Under the pieces are notes generated by a model. That model saw only the letters and a list, made by a program, of their open reading frames with translations, made no database searches and had not been told where the DNA came from. A stretch of 23,850 nucleotides of DNA from CAZNQW01 sp964575225 (GTDB lineage Bacteria > Chloroflexota > Anaerolineae > JAAYZQ01), in the NCBI GenBank assembly GCA_964575225.1, contig CAZNQW010000033.1, positions 1 through 23,850 on the forward strand. The letters are read 5' to 3'. This document shows positions 13,015 through 20,023 of this stretch, in pieces. A program made the translations under genes and the position numbers. Position 1 is the stretch's first letter. The number at the start of each line of letters is the position of its first letter.

Positions 13015-15273
13015 CTAGCCCATTCCCTCCTGGACGTCCTTTTTGCTCTGCATGATGGCCCAGACCACCAGTACAAACAGGGCAATGCCGGCAATCCACA
13101 GGCCGATGGACCCCTGGCTCTGAATGATGAGCGGGGCGGCGAGCAGGCTGACCAGGTTCACCACTTTGATCATGGGGTTGAGCGCCGGGCCTGCCGTGTC
13201 CTTGAGCGGGTCGCCGACGGTATCGCCTTCCACGCCAGCCTTGTGGGCAGGGGAGCCCTTACCGCCAAAGTGGCCATCCTCGATGTACTTTTTGGCATTG
13301 TCCAACGCCCCACCGGCGATGGCCATAAAGACGGCCAGGAGCTGACCGGTCAGGATGACGCCGGCCAGAAAGGCGCCCAAGGCCTTGACGCCGAACACGA
13401 TGCCTACCAGCAGGGGCACGCCCACCGACAGCGCCACCAGGCTGATCAGCTCCTTTTGGGCGGCTGCCGTGGTGATGCTCACCACCTTGCCATAGTCGGG
13501 GGTCTTGGTGCCTTCGATCACACCGGGGACCTTGAACTGGCGGCGAACTTCCTGGACGACCATATTGGCACCGCGGGCAACGGCTCGCAGCGAGTAGGCC
13601 GAAAAGAGGAACGGCAGTGCGCCGCCCAGCAGGAAGCCAATGGTGCCGTCCAGGGTGGATACCGGAATCCCTCTTTCCAGCAGTTCGGCAATGGGTACGC
13701 CTGGGTTGCTCAGGGTGAGGGCATCGGCGACAAAGGAGAAAAAGAGCGCCGTCGCCGCGATCACAGCCGATGCGATGGCGATCTGCTTGGTAATGGCTTT
13801 GGTGGTGTTGCCCACCGCATCAAGCTCGGACAAGAGCTGCCAGGCTTTTTCGCCGACGTGGGCCATCTCGCCAATGCCATTGGCATTGTCGGCGATGGGA
13901 CCGTAGGCATCCATGGCTACGTTGTTGCCGGTGTGCGATAGCATGCCAATACCCACCATGGCCACACCGTAGAGCATATAGATCAAGCCTTCCTCTTGAA
14001 AGATGATGAGGCTGGAGCCCAGGGCCACGACAATGGCCAGCAAGCTCCAGACGCTGGCTTCCATGCCCAGGGCCAGGCCCGACAGGACCGTGGTCGCCGT
14101 ACCGGTTTGCGTCGATTCGGCAATTTCCTGCACCGCCTTGCGCTTGGTCGACGTAAAGAGGGAGGTCAACGGGTTAAAGATGACGGCCAACCCCACACCG
14201 ATGGCGTTCAATGTGGCCAGTTGCCACTCGTTGGCATACAGGAGGGCAAAGATAAAGGCAAAGACCACGGTGTTGATCGACGAGACCTCGTACGATCGGA
14301 ACATGGCTCCCTCGGCGTCGTGGGCCCGCAGGAACTTGATGGGGAATTTCTCCCAGATGGGCACGGTAAAGGTTCCCATGATCGACGAGATGACGCCGAT
14401 GGCGCGCACAATAAGAGGATAGACAATCCAGAACGTGTTGCCGGTTTGGTGCATCAGCACCAGGCCCAAAATCAGGGTCGAGACGATGGTGACTTCGTAG
14501 CTCTCGAAAATATCGGCGGCCATGCCGGCGCAGTCGCCCACATTATCGCCCACCAGGTCGGCGATGACGGCCGCATTGCGGGGATCGTCCTCGGGGAGTC
14601 CCTGCTCGACCTTACCCACCAGATCGGCTCCGACGTCGGCGGCTTTGGTATAGATACCGCCGCCAATGCGCATAAAGAGGGCGACCAAGGTGCCGCCGAA
14701 TCCAAAGCCCAGAAGAGCGTCGGGGGCCGCTTTGCCAAAGATCATAAAGATCATGGTGCCGCCCAGCAAACCAAGGCCGTCGGTGAGCATGCCGGTGAAG
14801 GTGCCAGCCCGGTAAGCAACTGTCAGGGCGCCGTTATAGTTCTCGCGCACAGCCTCGGCGGCTACACGGATGTTGCCCTCGATGGCCACCCGCATGCCCA
14901 ATTGGCCTACCAGGATGGAAAAACTTGCCCCCATCACAAAGGCCAGGCTCCGGCCAATGCCCATCCATAGTTGGGCAGCTTGCAGATCGCCCTTGAATAG
15001 GTTCAGGGCTTCCTCGCTGGGCTGGACCACGTACACGCTAAAGAACAAGACGATCGCCAGCAGGCCCAGAATCGGCAGCATACTACGCAGTTGCTTCTGC
15101 AAATAGGCGTTGGCGCCAGTCTTGATGGCTTGCCAGACCTTTTGCATGGCCTCACTGCCCTTGTCCCGTCGAAGCGTGTCACGCCATAGCCAGTAGGCAT
15201 AGACCAGGCTGATGAACGCCACGACGATGACGCCCCAGAGCATTCCCTGCTCTACTCCGTTGAGTTCCGACAT
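13015..15273 (-). CDS. hppA: Membrane-bound proton-translocating pyrophosphatase, K+-independent type
   Basis: A 752-residue integral membrane enzyme (about 16 TM helices) that couples pyrophosphate hydrolysis to ion pumping. The substrate-binding motifs are DVGADLVGKVE (213-223), DNVGDCAGMAADIFE (243-257) and DAYGPIADNANGI (455-467), with the C-terminal GDTVGDPLKDTAGP segment. The subtype marker reads GNTTKAIT (488-495). Lys at the position that is Ala in K+-dependent enzymes, with Thr three residues on, marks the K+-independent proton-pumping group. The frame is open to 15339, but the ATG at 15273 is preceded by GAGGAGG and gives the normal start. Transcription starts near 15394, giving a leader of about 120 nt. 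Confidence 0.96.
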   Translation of the reverse strand: MSELNGVEQGMLWGVIVVAFISLVYAYWLWRDTLRRDKGSEAMQKVWQAIKTGANAYLQKQLRSMLPILGLLAIVLFFSVYVVQPSEEALNLFKGDLQAAQLWMGIGRSLAFVMGASFSILVGQLGMRVAIEGNIRVAAEAVRENYNGALTVAYRAGTFTGMLTDGLGLLGGTMIFMIFGKAAPDALLGFGFGGTLVALFMRIGGGIYTKAADVGADLVGKVEQGLPEDDPRNAAVIADLVGDNVGDCAGMAADIFESYEVTIVSTLILGLVLMHQTGNTFWIVYPLIVRAIGVISSIMGTFTVPIWEKFPIKFLRAHDAEGAMFRSYEVSSINTVVFAFIFALLYANEWQLATLNAIGVGLAVIFNPLTSLFTSTKRKAVQEIAESTQTGTATTVLSGLALGMEASVWSLLAIVVALGSSLIIFQEEGLIYMLYGVAMVGIGMLSHTGNNVAMDAYGPIADNANGIGEMAHVGEKAWQLLSELDAVGNTTKAITKQIAIASAVIAATALFFSFVADALTLSNPGVPIAELLERGIPVSTLDGTIGFLLGGALPFLFSAYSLRAVARGANMVVQEVRRQFKVPGVIEGTKTPDYGKVVSITTAAAQKELISLVALSVGVPLLVGIVFGVKALGAFLAGVILTGQLLAVFMAIAGGALDNAKKYIEDGHFGGKGSPAHKAGVEGDTVGDPLKDTAGPALNPMIKVVNLVSLLAAPLIIQSQGSIGLWIAGIALFVLVVWAIMQSKKDVQEGMG

Positions 15274-15400
15274 TCCCTCATTCCTCCTCGAAAAAGGTTG
15301 GTGATGATGACCTTTCGCGCCGTTGCGAAAAACACCCAAAGGGCATTTCGTAGGGTGCAGCGATGGCGCGAGTCACGGCACCTATAGTACAAACGCGGCT

Positions 15401-15429
15401 ATTTTACAGGAGATGACAGGAAAAGTCAA
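15401..15429 (-). promoter_or_regulatory. hppA: Sigma70-type promoter of hppA
   Basis: On the minus strand TTGACT (15429-15424), 17-bp spacer, TAAAAT (15406-15401). Confidence 0.75.
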
Positions 15430-15570
15430 GCTCGCCGAAAGAACCGTTGTCCTTTTTCATCCTCACCTTGATGACTAGGGAGTATGTGGCCACGTATCCC
15501 TACTACGCGCTGTCGAGACCAAAATCGCGATCCAAGGGCCCACCTGCCCCAATCTTGGAGTGTGCTTGTC

Positions 15571-15603
15571 GTAAATACCCCAAAACAAAACTGGGGGGTT
15601 TAC
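15571..15603. repeat. Imperfect inverted repeat overlapping the -35 region of the distal rpoD promoter
   Basis: GTAAA-TA-CCCC (15571-15581) faces GGGG-GG-TTTAC (15593-15603) across an 11-nt AC-rich loop. The right arm covers the -35 hexamer. It could be an operator; a terminator role is unlikely because no plus-strand gene lies upstream. Confidence 0.4.
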
Positions 15604-15626
15604 TTTTGAGACGAATATGGTATAAT
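15599..15626 (+). promoter_or_regulatory. Distal promoter reading toward rpoD
   Basis: TTTACT (15599-15604), 16-bp spacer and a perfect TATAAT (15621-15626). A transcript from about 15633 would carry a leader of roughly 490 nt before the rpoD ATG. Confidence 0.65.
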
Positions 15627-15632
15627 GAATCA

Positions 15633-16120
15633 AGTTACTTTGCCTCTCAGAGGGTGGATGTGAGCACTCCAATTGTGAGGGCACGTGGATGAGCCAGGTA
15701 AATGGCCGGTTCAGCCACGGGAATCGAGCCGACCATGGCGGATCGGCGGCGTCCGATTCTCCGGTAACTTCCAAGGCCGCTGTACTGCACCCCCACGTGA
15801 GTTGTCTCCCTCAAAGCGACGGGTCGGTTGTGGCGTGGGCGTTCGGTGCCCAGTTTGTCATGTTGCCGTCGCAAAATATTGGGAGGTGCATCAGCCAGGC
15901 CCACAGGGCAGGTTGCCATAAACACAGACAGGGCTATTGTAACAATTGTTACAGATGATTGCGGGCGCCTGGCATACAATGCCCCAGTCCACCTGCCATT
16001 AGAACAAAGGTGGTTGGGGTTCCCCTGTCGTGGTAGTCGACCCAACGCGCATCCTTGGCCCCCTTGGCCTTGGGAATGCCCGGAAATTCAAGCCTAACTG
16101 AACGGAAAGATCGAGTCCAA
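15633..16120 (+). other. Long rpoD leader region of unknown content
   Basis: I find no recognised RNA family here. GCACGTGG (about 15681) can pair with CCACGTG (about 15799), closing a domain of about 120 nt that contains several small GC-rich stems. One is GCCGA/TCGGC around a CCATGGCGGA loop. An 89-codon ORF runs from an ATG at 15689 to 15958, but its composition looks non-coding and I do not annotate it as a gene. No terminator is seen, so read-through into rpoD is expected. Confidence 0.3.
15938..15953. promoter_or_regulatory. Perfect 16-bp palindrome TGTAACAATTGTTACA (candidate operator upstream of rpoD)
   Basis: The palindrome lies 22 bp upstream of a TACAAT hexamer (15975-15980) that could be the -10 of a proximal rpoD promoter, although no good -35 stands at normal spacing. 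The site therefore occupies the -35 region and just above it, which would suit either a repressor or an activator. I do not recognise the regulator. Confidence 0.55.
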
Positions 16121-17341
16121 ATGACAGAAGTCGAGTTGTTAAACAAGGAACAAACCAACCACACCGGGGAGGTGGAGACCGATTTGTCGCCCATCGATCG
16201 GCTGATTGGTCTTGGCGATATGCGGGGCTATGTCACCTACGATGATGTCATGGAGGTTATCCCTGAGGCCGAACTGAACATCGAGCAGTTGGAGGATGCC
16301 TTGGCCGCCTTGATCGAGCGCGGGATTGAGATCAGCGACTCGGAAATCGAAGCCCCTGATGTGGAAGAAGAGATCAAAAAGAAAAAAGTCGCTGAAGAAG
16401 CTGCACAGGAGGATCTCGATTTGTCAGCTATCGATGTGGATGATTCGATTAGTCTCTATTTAAAAGAGATTGGGCGTATCCCTTTGTTAACGGCCGAGCA
16501 AGAGGTGTCGTTGGCCAAGCGCATGGAGGCCGGTCGCAATGCCCGCAGGCGTGTGAGCCAGGATGGGCGCCTGAGTCGGGAAGATCGAGAAAAGCTCAAA
16601 TGGCTGATCCGAGACGGCAAGGCGGCAAAGGAACACCTGATCAAGGCCAACTCGCGGCTGGTGGTCAGTGTGGCCAAAAAGTATGTGGGTCGTGGCGTGC
16701 CTTTCCTCGATCTGATCCAAGAGGGAAATATTGGCCTGATCCGCGCCGTAAAAAAGTTTGACTATCGGCGGGGATACAAGTTCTCCACCTATGCCACGTG
16801 GTGGATTCGTCAGGCCGTCACCCGGGCCATTGCCGATCAGGGCCGGACCATCCGGGTACCGGTGCACATGTACGAGCAGATCAACCGGCTTGCCCGGGTG
16901 TCGCGCCAACTGGTTCAGGAACTGGGCCGCGATCCGTCGGTGGAAGAGATTGCCGAGGAACTGGGCGTGAGCCCCAAGAAGGTGGAGCGGATCATCAAAG
17001 TCTCGCAGCGCCCACTCTCCCTCGAAATGCCTGTGGGAGAAGAGGACGACAGCTTTTTGGGAGATTTCATTGAGGACAGCGATGCACCCTCTCCCACCGA
17101 TCAGGCGTCTCAGCAGTTGCTCAGGGAGCAGATTGACGACATCTTTGCCTCGTTGACGCCGCGTGAGGTGCGAATTTTGCAGCTTCGTTTTGGGTTGGTG
17201 GATGGCTATAGCTATACCCTGGAAGAGGTGGGCAAAAAGTTTGGCGTGACCCGCGAGCGCATTCGACAGATCGAGGCCCAGGCCCTGGGGCGGCTTCGAC
17301 ATCCGAGCCGCAGCCGCAAGTTGCGCGACTTTTTGTCCTAG
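16121..17341 (+). CDS. rpoD: Primary RNA polymerase sigma factor (sigma-70/SigA)
   Basis: A 406-residue housekeeping sigma factor. The sigma 1.1-like acidic region covers about residues 22-72. A charged linker follows, with region 1.2 at 108-137 (DSISLYLKEIGRIPLLTAEQE) and region 2 at about 172-250, including LIQEGNIGLIRAVKKFDY and YATWWIRQA for core and -10 binding. Region 3 (about 255-330) has the EDDSFLGDFIED finger, and region 4 (about 345-405) the helix-turn-helix GVTRERIRQIEAQALGRLR for -35 recognition. The frame opens at 16055, but the ATG at 16121 (GGAAAG upstream) gives the typical start. It is transcribed alone and closed by a strong terminator. Confidence 0.97.
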   Translation: MTEVELLNKEQTNHTGEVETDLSPIDRLIGLGDMRGYVTYDDVMEVIPEAELNIEQLEDALAALIERGIEISDSEIEAPDVEEEIKKKKVAEEAAQEDLDLSAIDVDDSISLYLKEIGRIPLLTAEQEVSLAKRMEAGRNARRRVSQDGRLSREDREKLKWLIRDGKAAKEHLIKANSRLVVSVAKKYVGRGVPFLDLIQEGNIGLIRAVKKFDYRRGYKFSTYATWWIRQAVTRAIADQGRTIRVPVHMYEQINRLARVSRQLVQELGRDPSVEEIAEELGVSPKKVERIIKVSQRPLSLEMPVGEEDDSFLGDFIEDSDAPSPTDQASQQLLREQIDDIFASLTPREVRILQLRFGLVDGYSYTLEEVGKKFGVTRERIRQIEAQALGRLRHPSRSRKLRDFLS

Positions 17342-17366
17342 CTCGACCGACGTTTCGCTCTCAAAG

Positions 17367-17391
17367 CGCCCCCGAACGGGGGCGTTTTTTT
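17367..17391 (+). terminator. Strong intrinsic terminator of rpoD
   Basis: CGCCCCC (17367-17373), GAAC loop, GGGGGCG (17378-17384), then seven Ts (17385-17391). Confidence 0.95.
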
Positions 17392-17407
17392 GGGCAGCGC
17401 CGGGGTC

Positions 17408-17436
17408 TTGTGCTTTTTCCGCCTTTTTTGTATAAT
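17408..17436 (+). promoter_or_regulatory. Sigma70-type promoter of the rhodanese-membrane protein-glycosidase operon
   Basis: TTGTGC (17408-17413), 17-bp spacer, perfect TATAAT (17431-17436). The start near 17443 leaves about 29 nt including AAGAGGCAAGG before the ATG at 17472. Confidence 0.75.
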
Positions 17437-17471
17437 GGCCGTTAGCCGTTTCCAGAGAAGAGGCAAGGCGT

Positions 17472-18011
17472 ATGAGCAAAAGGAGCGCGCATTCCAGGAA
17501 GGTGGTCCCCAAGAGGGGAAAGGACCCCTCGGCTTGGGCCGTGCCGGCGTTGGCCGTGGGGGTCGTTGTCATTCTGGTGGTAGGTGTCCTTCTGACTGCC
17601 GAGCGACGGCTGGCCCAGGGTTCAGCGACCCAGGCAAGCGTTGCAACGGCGCAGGCGCTGGCCACCGGGCAGATCCCTTACCCTGCCGTGGCCCGCACCT
17701 CTTTGCAGGAAGCCATTGCCAAAATCGAGGCAGGTGAGGCGGTGCTGGTCGATGTGCGCAGCCGCGCCGCCTACGAGGCGTCCCATGCCGCCGGATCGGT
17801 GTCGATGCCTGAGGAGGAGATCGAGGCGCGCTTGAGCGAATTGCCCGACGACAGAGCATGGATTCTGATCTGAACCTGAGGCCAGGAAAACCAAAGTGCC
17901 CGTGTGGCACAAAGGCTGATGGATCTGGGGTATCGGAATACAAGCGCCCTGTTGGACGGTCTGGCAGCGTGGCAGAGAGCAGGGCTCCCCATGGAGACCT
18001 CTGCCCCATAA
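17472..18011 (+). CDS. Membrane-anchored rhodanese-like protein, probable selenoprotein with Sec-Thr-Sec active site (two in-frame TGA)
   Basis: Read as a normal gene it stops at the TGA at 17871, giving 133 residues and half a rhodanese domain. In the same frame TGA (17871-17873), ACC and TGA (17877-17879) are followed by 44 sense codons that encode an ordinary rhodanese C-terminus, ending in TAA at 18009-18011. That part includes GQENQSARVAQRLMDLGY and LLDGLAAWQRAGLPME. The two TGAs fall where related rhodaneses have the active-site Cys-x-Cys (YCxCPxExxSA). The product would be 179 residues with Sec134 and Sec136, a TM anchor at about 22-42 and the rhodanese domain at about 70-175, probably outside the cytoplasm. 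A SECIS-like hairpin lies at 17896-17910. Rhodaneses transfer sulfane sulfur; the substrate is unknown. A doubly nonsense-mutated pseudogene is the alternative. Confidence 0.75.
17891..17915 (+). promoter_or_regulatory. Candidate bacterial SECIS hairpin
   Basis: GTGCC (17896-17900) pairs perfectly with GGCAC (17906-17910) around the 5-nt loop CGTGT. CC (17891-17892) and GG (17914-17915) extend the stem across a symmetric AAA/AAA internal loop. A G is the second base of the apical loop and is followed by U in RNA. It lies 28 nt after the end of the first TGA and 22 nt after the second, inside the 16-37 nt window used for bacterial SECIS prediction. Confidence 0.55.
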
Positions 18012-19522
18012 TGGGCCAGGGCTCTGTACAGGAGCCCGACCCGGCACCCGATGACCGCATGATGGGTTCAGAGAAGAATCGACGCTTGTCGGACCGCCTT
18101 CCGGATCGGTGGCAAGGGACCGCCGTTTTGGCTCTTTTCGTGCTCCTCGCGGTCGTGTACAGCCTGATCACTCCGGTCTTTGAGGGCTTTGACGAGCCCT
18201 TTCACTATGCTTATGCGCATCAACTCGCCGCGGGCCGGGGCCTGCCGCGCCAACCGGCCGAGCAATACCCCCACTTGGCCCACCAAGAGGCGAACCAGCC
18301 ACCCCTGTACTATTTCCTGGTGTCTGTGGTAACCCGGTGGATTCCCGGCGACGATCTGGCGGCCTTTTTGCGCTTGAACCCCCACTTTACGCCGGTCCCG
18401 TGGGGATATCCGGACAACCAGAACTATATCGTCCACACCGACGACGAGCGCTGGCCCTATTCGGGCACCGCCCTCGCCGTCCACCTGGCGCGGGGGATCT
18501 CGATTCTGTTGGGAGCCGGGACGGTGTACGCTACCTTTATTCTGGCTCGCCTCTTGTTTCCCGGGGAGGACAGCCTCGCTCTGGGGGCGATGCTGATGAC
18601 CGCTCTGACGCCGGGGTTTCTCTTTTCCAGCGCGTTGGTGAGCAACGATGCTCTGATCAATTTTCTCGCCAGTTGGACCCTGGTGCTTGTGGCCCGGATT
18701 TGGAAGGGGGGTGCCCGGCGCTGGGACCCGCTGCTCCTGGGGCTCCTCTTGGGGTCGGCAGCTCTGACCAAGTTGAGCGGGCTGCTGCTGTGGCCTTTTG
18801 CGGCGCTGATGCTGCTGGTCCTGGCCTGTAAACAGCGCAGTGGGCGTCTGTTGACCCACGTGGCGGTTCCGGCCTTGCTATTGGCGGTCTTGATCTGTGG
18901 TTGGTGGTATATCCGCAATGGGCAGTTGTATGGCGATCCGACCGGCATCGGGACGATGCTGGATGTAATCGGGCGGCGCGAGCCGGGGTTTGGGCTCCGC
19001 GACGTGTGGGCCGAGTTTTCCGGCATCCGCTGGTCCTACTGGGCGGTGTTTGGCTGGTTCAACCTGACCCTGCCGGCCTGGCTCTATCGGGTGTACGATC
19101 TGGTGGCGATTCTCGCCACGGGCGGCCTGGGCCTCTATGGTGTGCGAGCCCTTCGCCGCGGTCACACGCAGGGGCTGCTGGGCATTCTGTTTCTGTCGGT
19201 CTGGCTGCTGTTGGAGGCCGTCAGCCTGGTGCGCTGGACGCTGTTGACGCCCGGCTCGCAAGGCCGTCTCCTCTATCCGGCCATCGGCGCTGTGTCCATC
19301 CTCTTTATCAGAGGGGGTTTGTCCAGTTGCTGGCCGACCACGATCTCATCGCGGGCCAAAAGGATGCCTATCACGGCCTGGGAAATTTCCTCACCTCGCT
19401 GTGGCCCGGCGGTGCCCGATTCTGCGACCGATACCCTTTGTGCGTGTCCGACACGGTGCCCCATTCGGGACCAGGCACGATCTCTATCGGCCTCTATCGT
19501 CGGGGAGGCCAGCGGCTGTTGA
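18011..19522 (+). CDS. DUF2142/GT39-like polytopic membrane protein, frame broken near 19315
   Basis: The N-terminal part is a multi-pass membrane protein with about nine hydrophobic helices. A first-loop acidic motif (EGFDEPFHYAY, residues 58-68) and NQPPLYYFL (95-103) are typical of DUF2142 and GT39-type proteins that use lipid-linked sugars. Homology-like sequence stops at LLYPAIGAVSILFI (near 19309). The residues after that are out-of-frame noise up to the TGA at 19522, while the true continuation is in the frame one base back. The ATG at 18011 overlaps the rhodanese TAA (TAATG), which suggests coupling; ATGs at 18059 and 18062 are alternatives. It is probably disrupted by a deletion rather than functional as it stands. 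Confidence 0.7.
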   Translation: MGQGSVQEPDPAPDDRMMGSEKNRRLSDRLPDRWQGTAVLALFVLLAVVYSLITPVFEGFDEPFHYAYAHQLAAGRGLPRQPAEQYPHLAHQEANQPPLYYFLVSVVTRWIPGDDLAAFLRLNPHFTPVPWGYPDNQNYIVHTDDERWPYSGTALAVHLARGISILLGAGTVYATFILARLLFPGEDSLALGAMLMTALTPGFLFSSALVSNDALINFLASWTLVLVARIWKGGARRWDPLLLGLLLGSAALTKLSGLLLWPFAALMLLVLACKQRSGRLLTHVAVPALLLAVLICGWWYIRNGQLYGDPTGIGTMLDVIGRREPGFGLRDVWAEFSGIRWSYWAVFGWFNLTLPAWLYRVYDLVAILATGGLGLYGVRALRRGHTQGLLGILFLSVWLLLEAVSLVRWTLLTPGSQGRLLYPAIGAVSILFIRGGLSSCWPTTISSRAKRMPITAWEISSPRCGPAVPDSATDTLCACPTRCPIRDQARSLSASIVGEASGC

Positions 19523-20007
19523 TTGTCAGCCCAGAAGAACAGGCCGGGGGCGATCATGTCCGGTTGTCGGGGCCGAGGGTCCAGGTTGACCCGAATCGTT
19601 CTTTGGCGTATGATTGGGGTCACCAGGTTGCGTTGGTGGATTACACCCTGGACAAGGCGGCTGCGGTGCCCGGCGATCAGATCCGTCTGGAGCTCGCTTG
19701 GCGGGCTCTGCGCACTCTGGATACCGACTATGTAGCCACCGTGCAGATTCTGGGCCCGCAGAACACCAAGATCGGCCAATCGGATCTACTGCTGTCCACG
19801 TCGGCCTGGCAGCCGGGTGAGATCGTTCGCGACATGCGCACCCTTGACCTGGCGCCCGATGCCGGGCCTTGGGTGTACGAGATCAAGGTGGGGTTGTACG
19901 ATCCCAAAACTATGGAGAATCTCACGCTCTATCGCCATCATCTAGTACAGCCCGGTGGGGGACTGCTGTCATTGTGGACCCTGCGGGTGCTGCCCTTGGG
20001 AGAATAA
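19318..20007 (+). pseudogene. C-terminal beta-sandwich part of the broken DUF2142/GT39-like gene
   Basis: From the TTT at 19318 the -1 frame encodes 229 residues that continue the protein. First comes the second half of a beta-sandwich module (FVQLLADHDLIAGQKD, then NFLTSLWPGG and GTISIGLYRRGGQRLL). A complete second module follows (YDWGHQVALVDYTLDKAAAVPGDQ, then LELAWRAL, DYVATVQILGP, WVYEIKVGLYDP). Modules of this kind close many Chloroflexota membrane glycosyltransferase-like proteins, outside the membrane. The first half of module 1 and probably the last TM helices are missing, so the junction looks like an internal deletion that also shifted the frame. There is no start codon or ribosome site of its own. 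It ends in TAA 16 bp before the glycosidase gene. Confidence 0.65.
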
Positions 20008-20023
20008 GGGGGCGGACAAAGGT

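Noticed and set aside
13243..14970. Plus-strand ORFs opposite hppA
   Set aside because: Shadow frames of a strongly conserved membrane pyrophosphatase; composition is non-protein-like.
15689..15958. An 89-codon ORF in the rpoD leader
   Set aside because: Weak ribosome site, no recognisable family, amino-acid composition unlike a folded protein, and the palindrome TGTAACAATTGTTACA runs through its 3' end.
17472..17873. A 133-residue rhodanese ending at the first TGA
   Set aside because: It would lack the active-site cysteine and the last third of the fold, while the same frame encodes exactly that missing part after the two TGA codons.
17472..18011. Reassigned genetic code (TGA as Trp or Cys throughout)
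   Set aside because: Several intact genes here end in TGA at the expected place (ProRS-like, methyltransferase, ATL, transporter, tyrS), so TGA is a normal stop.
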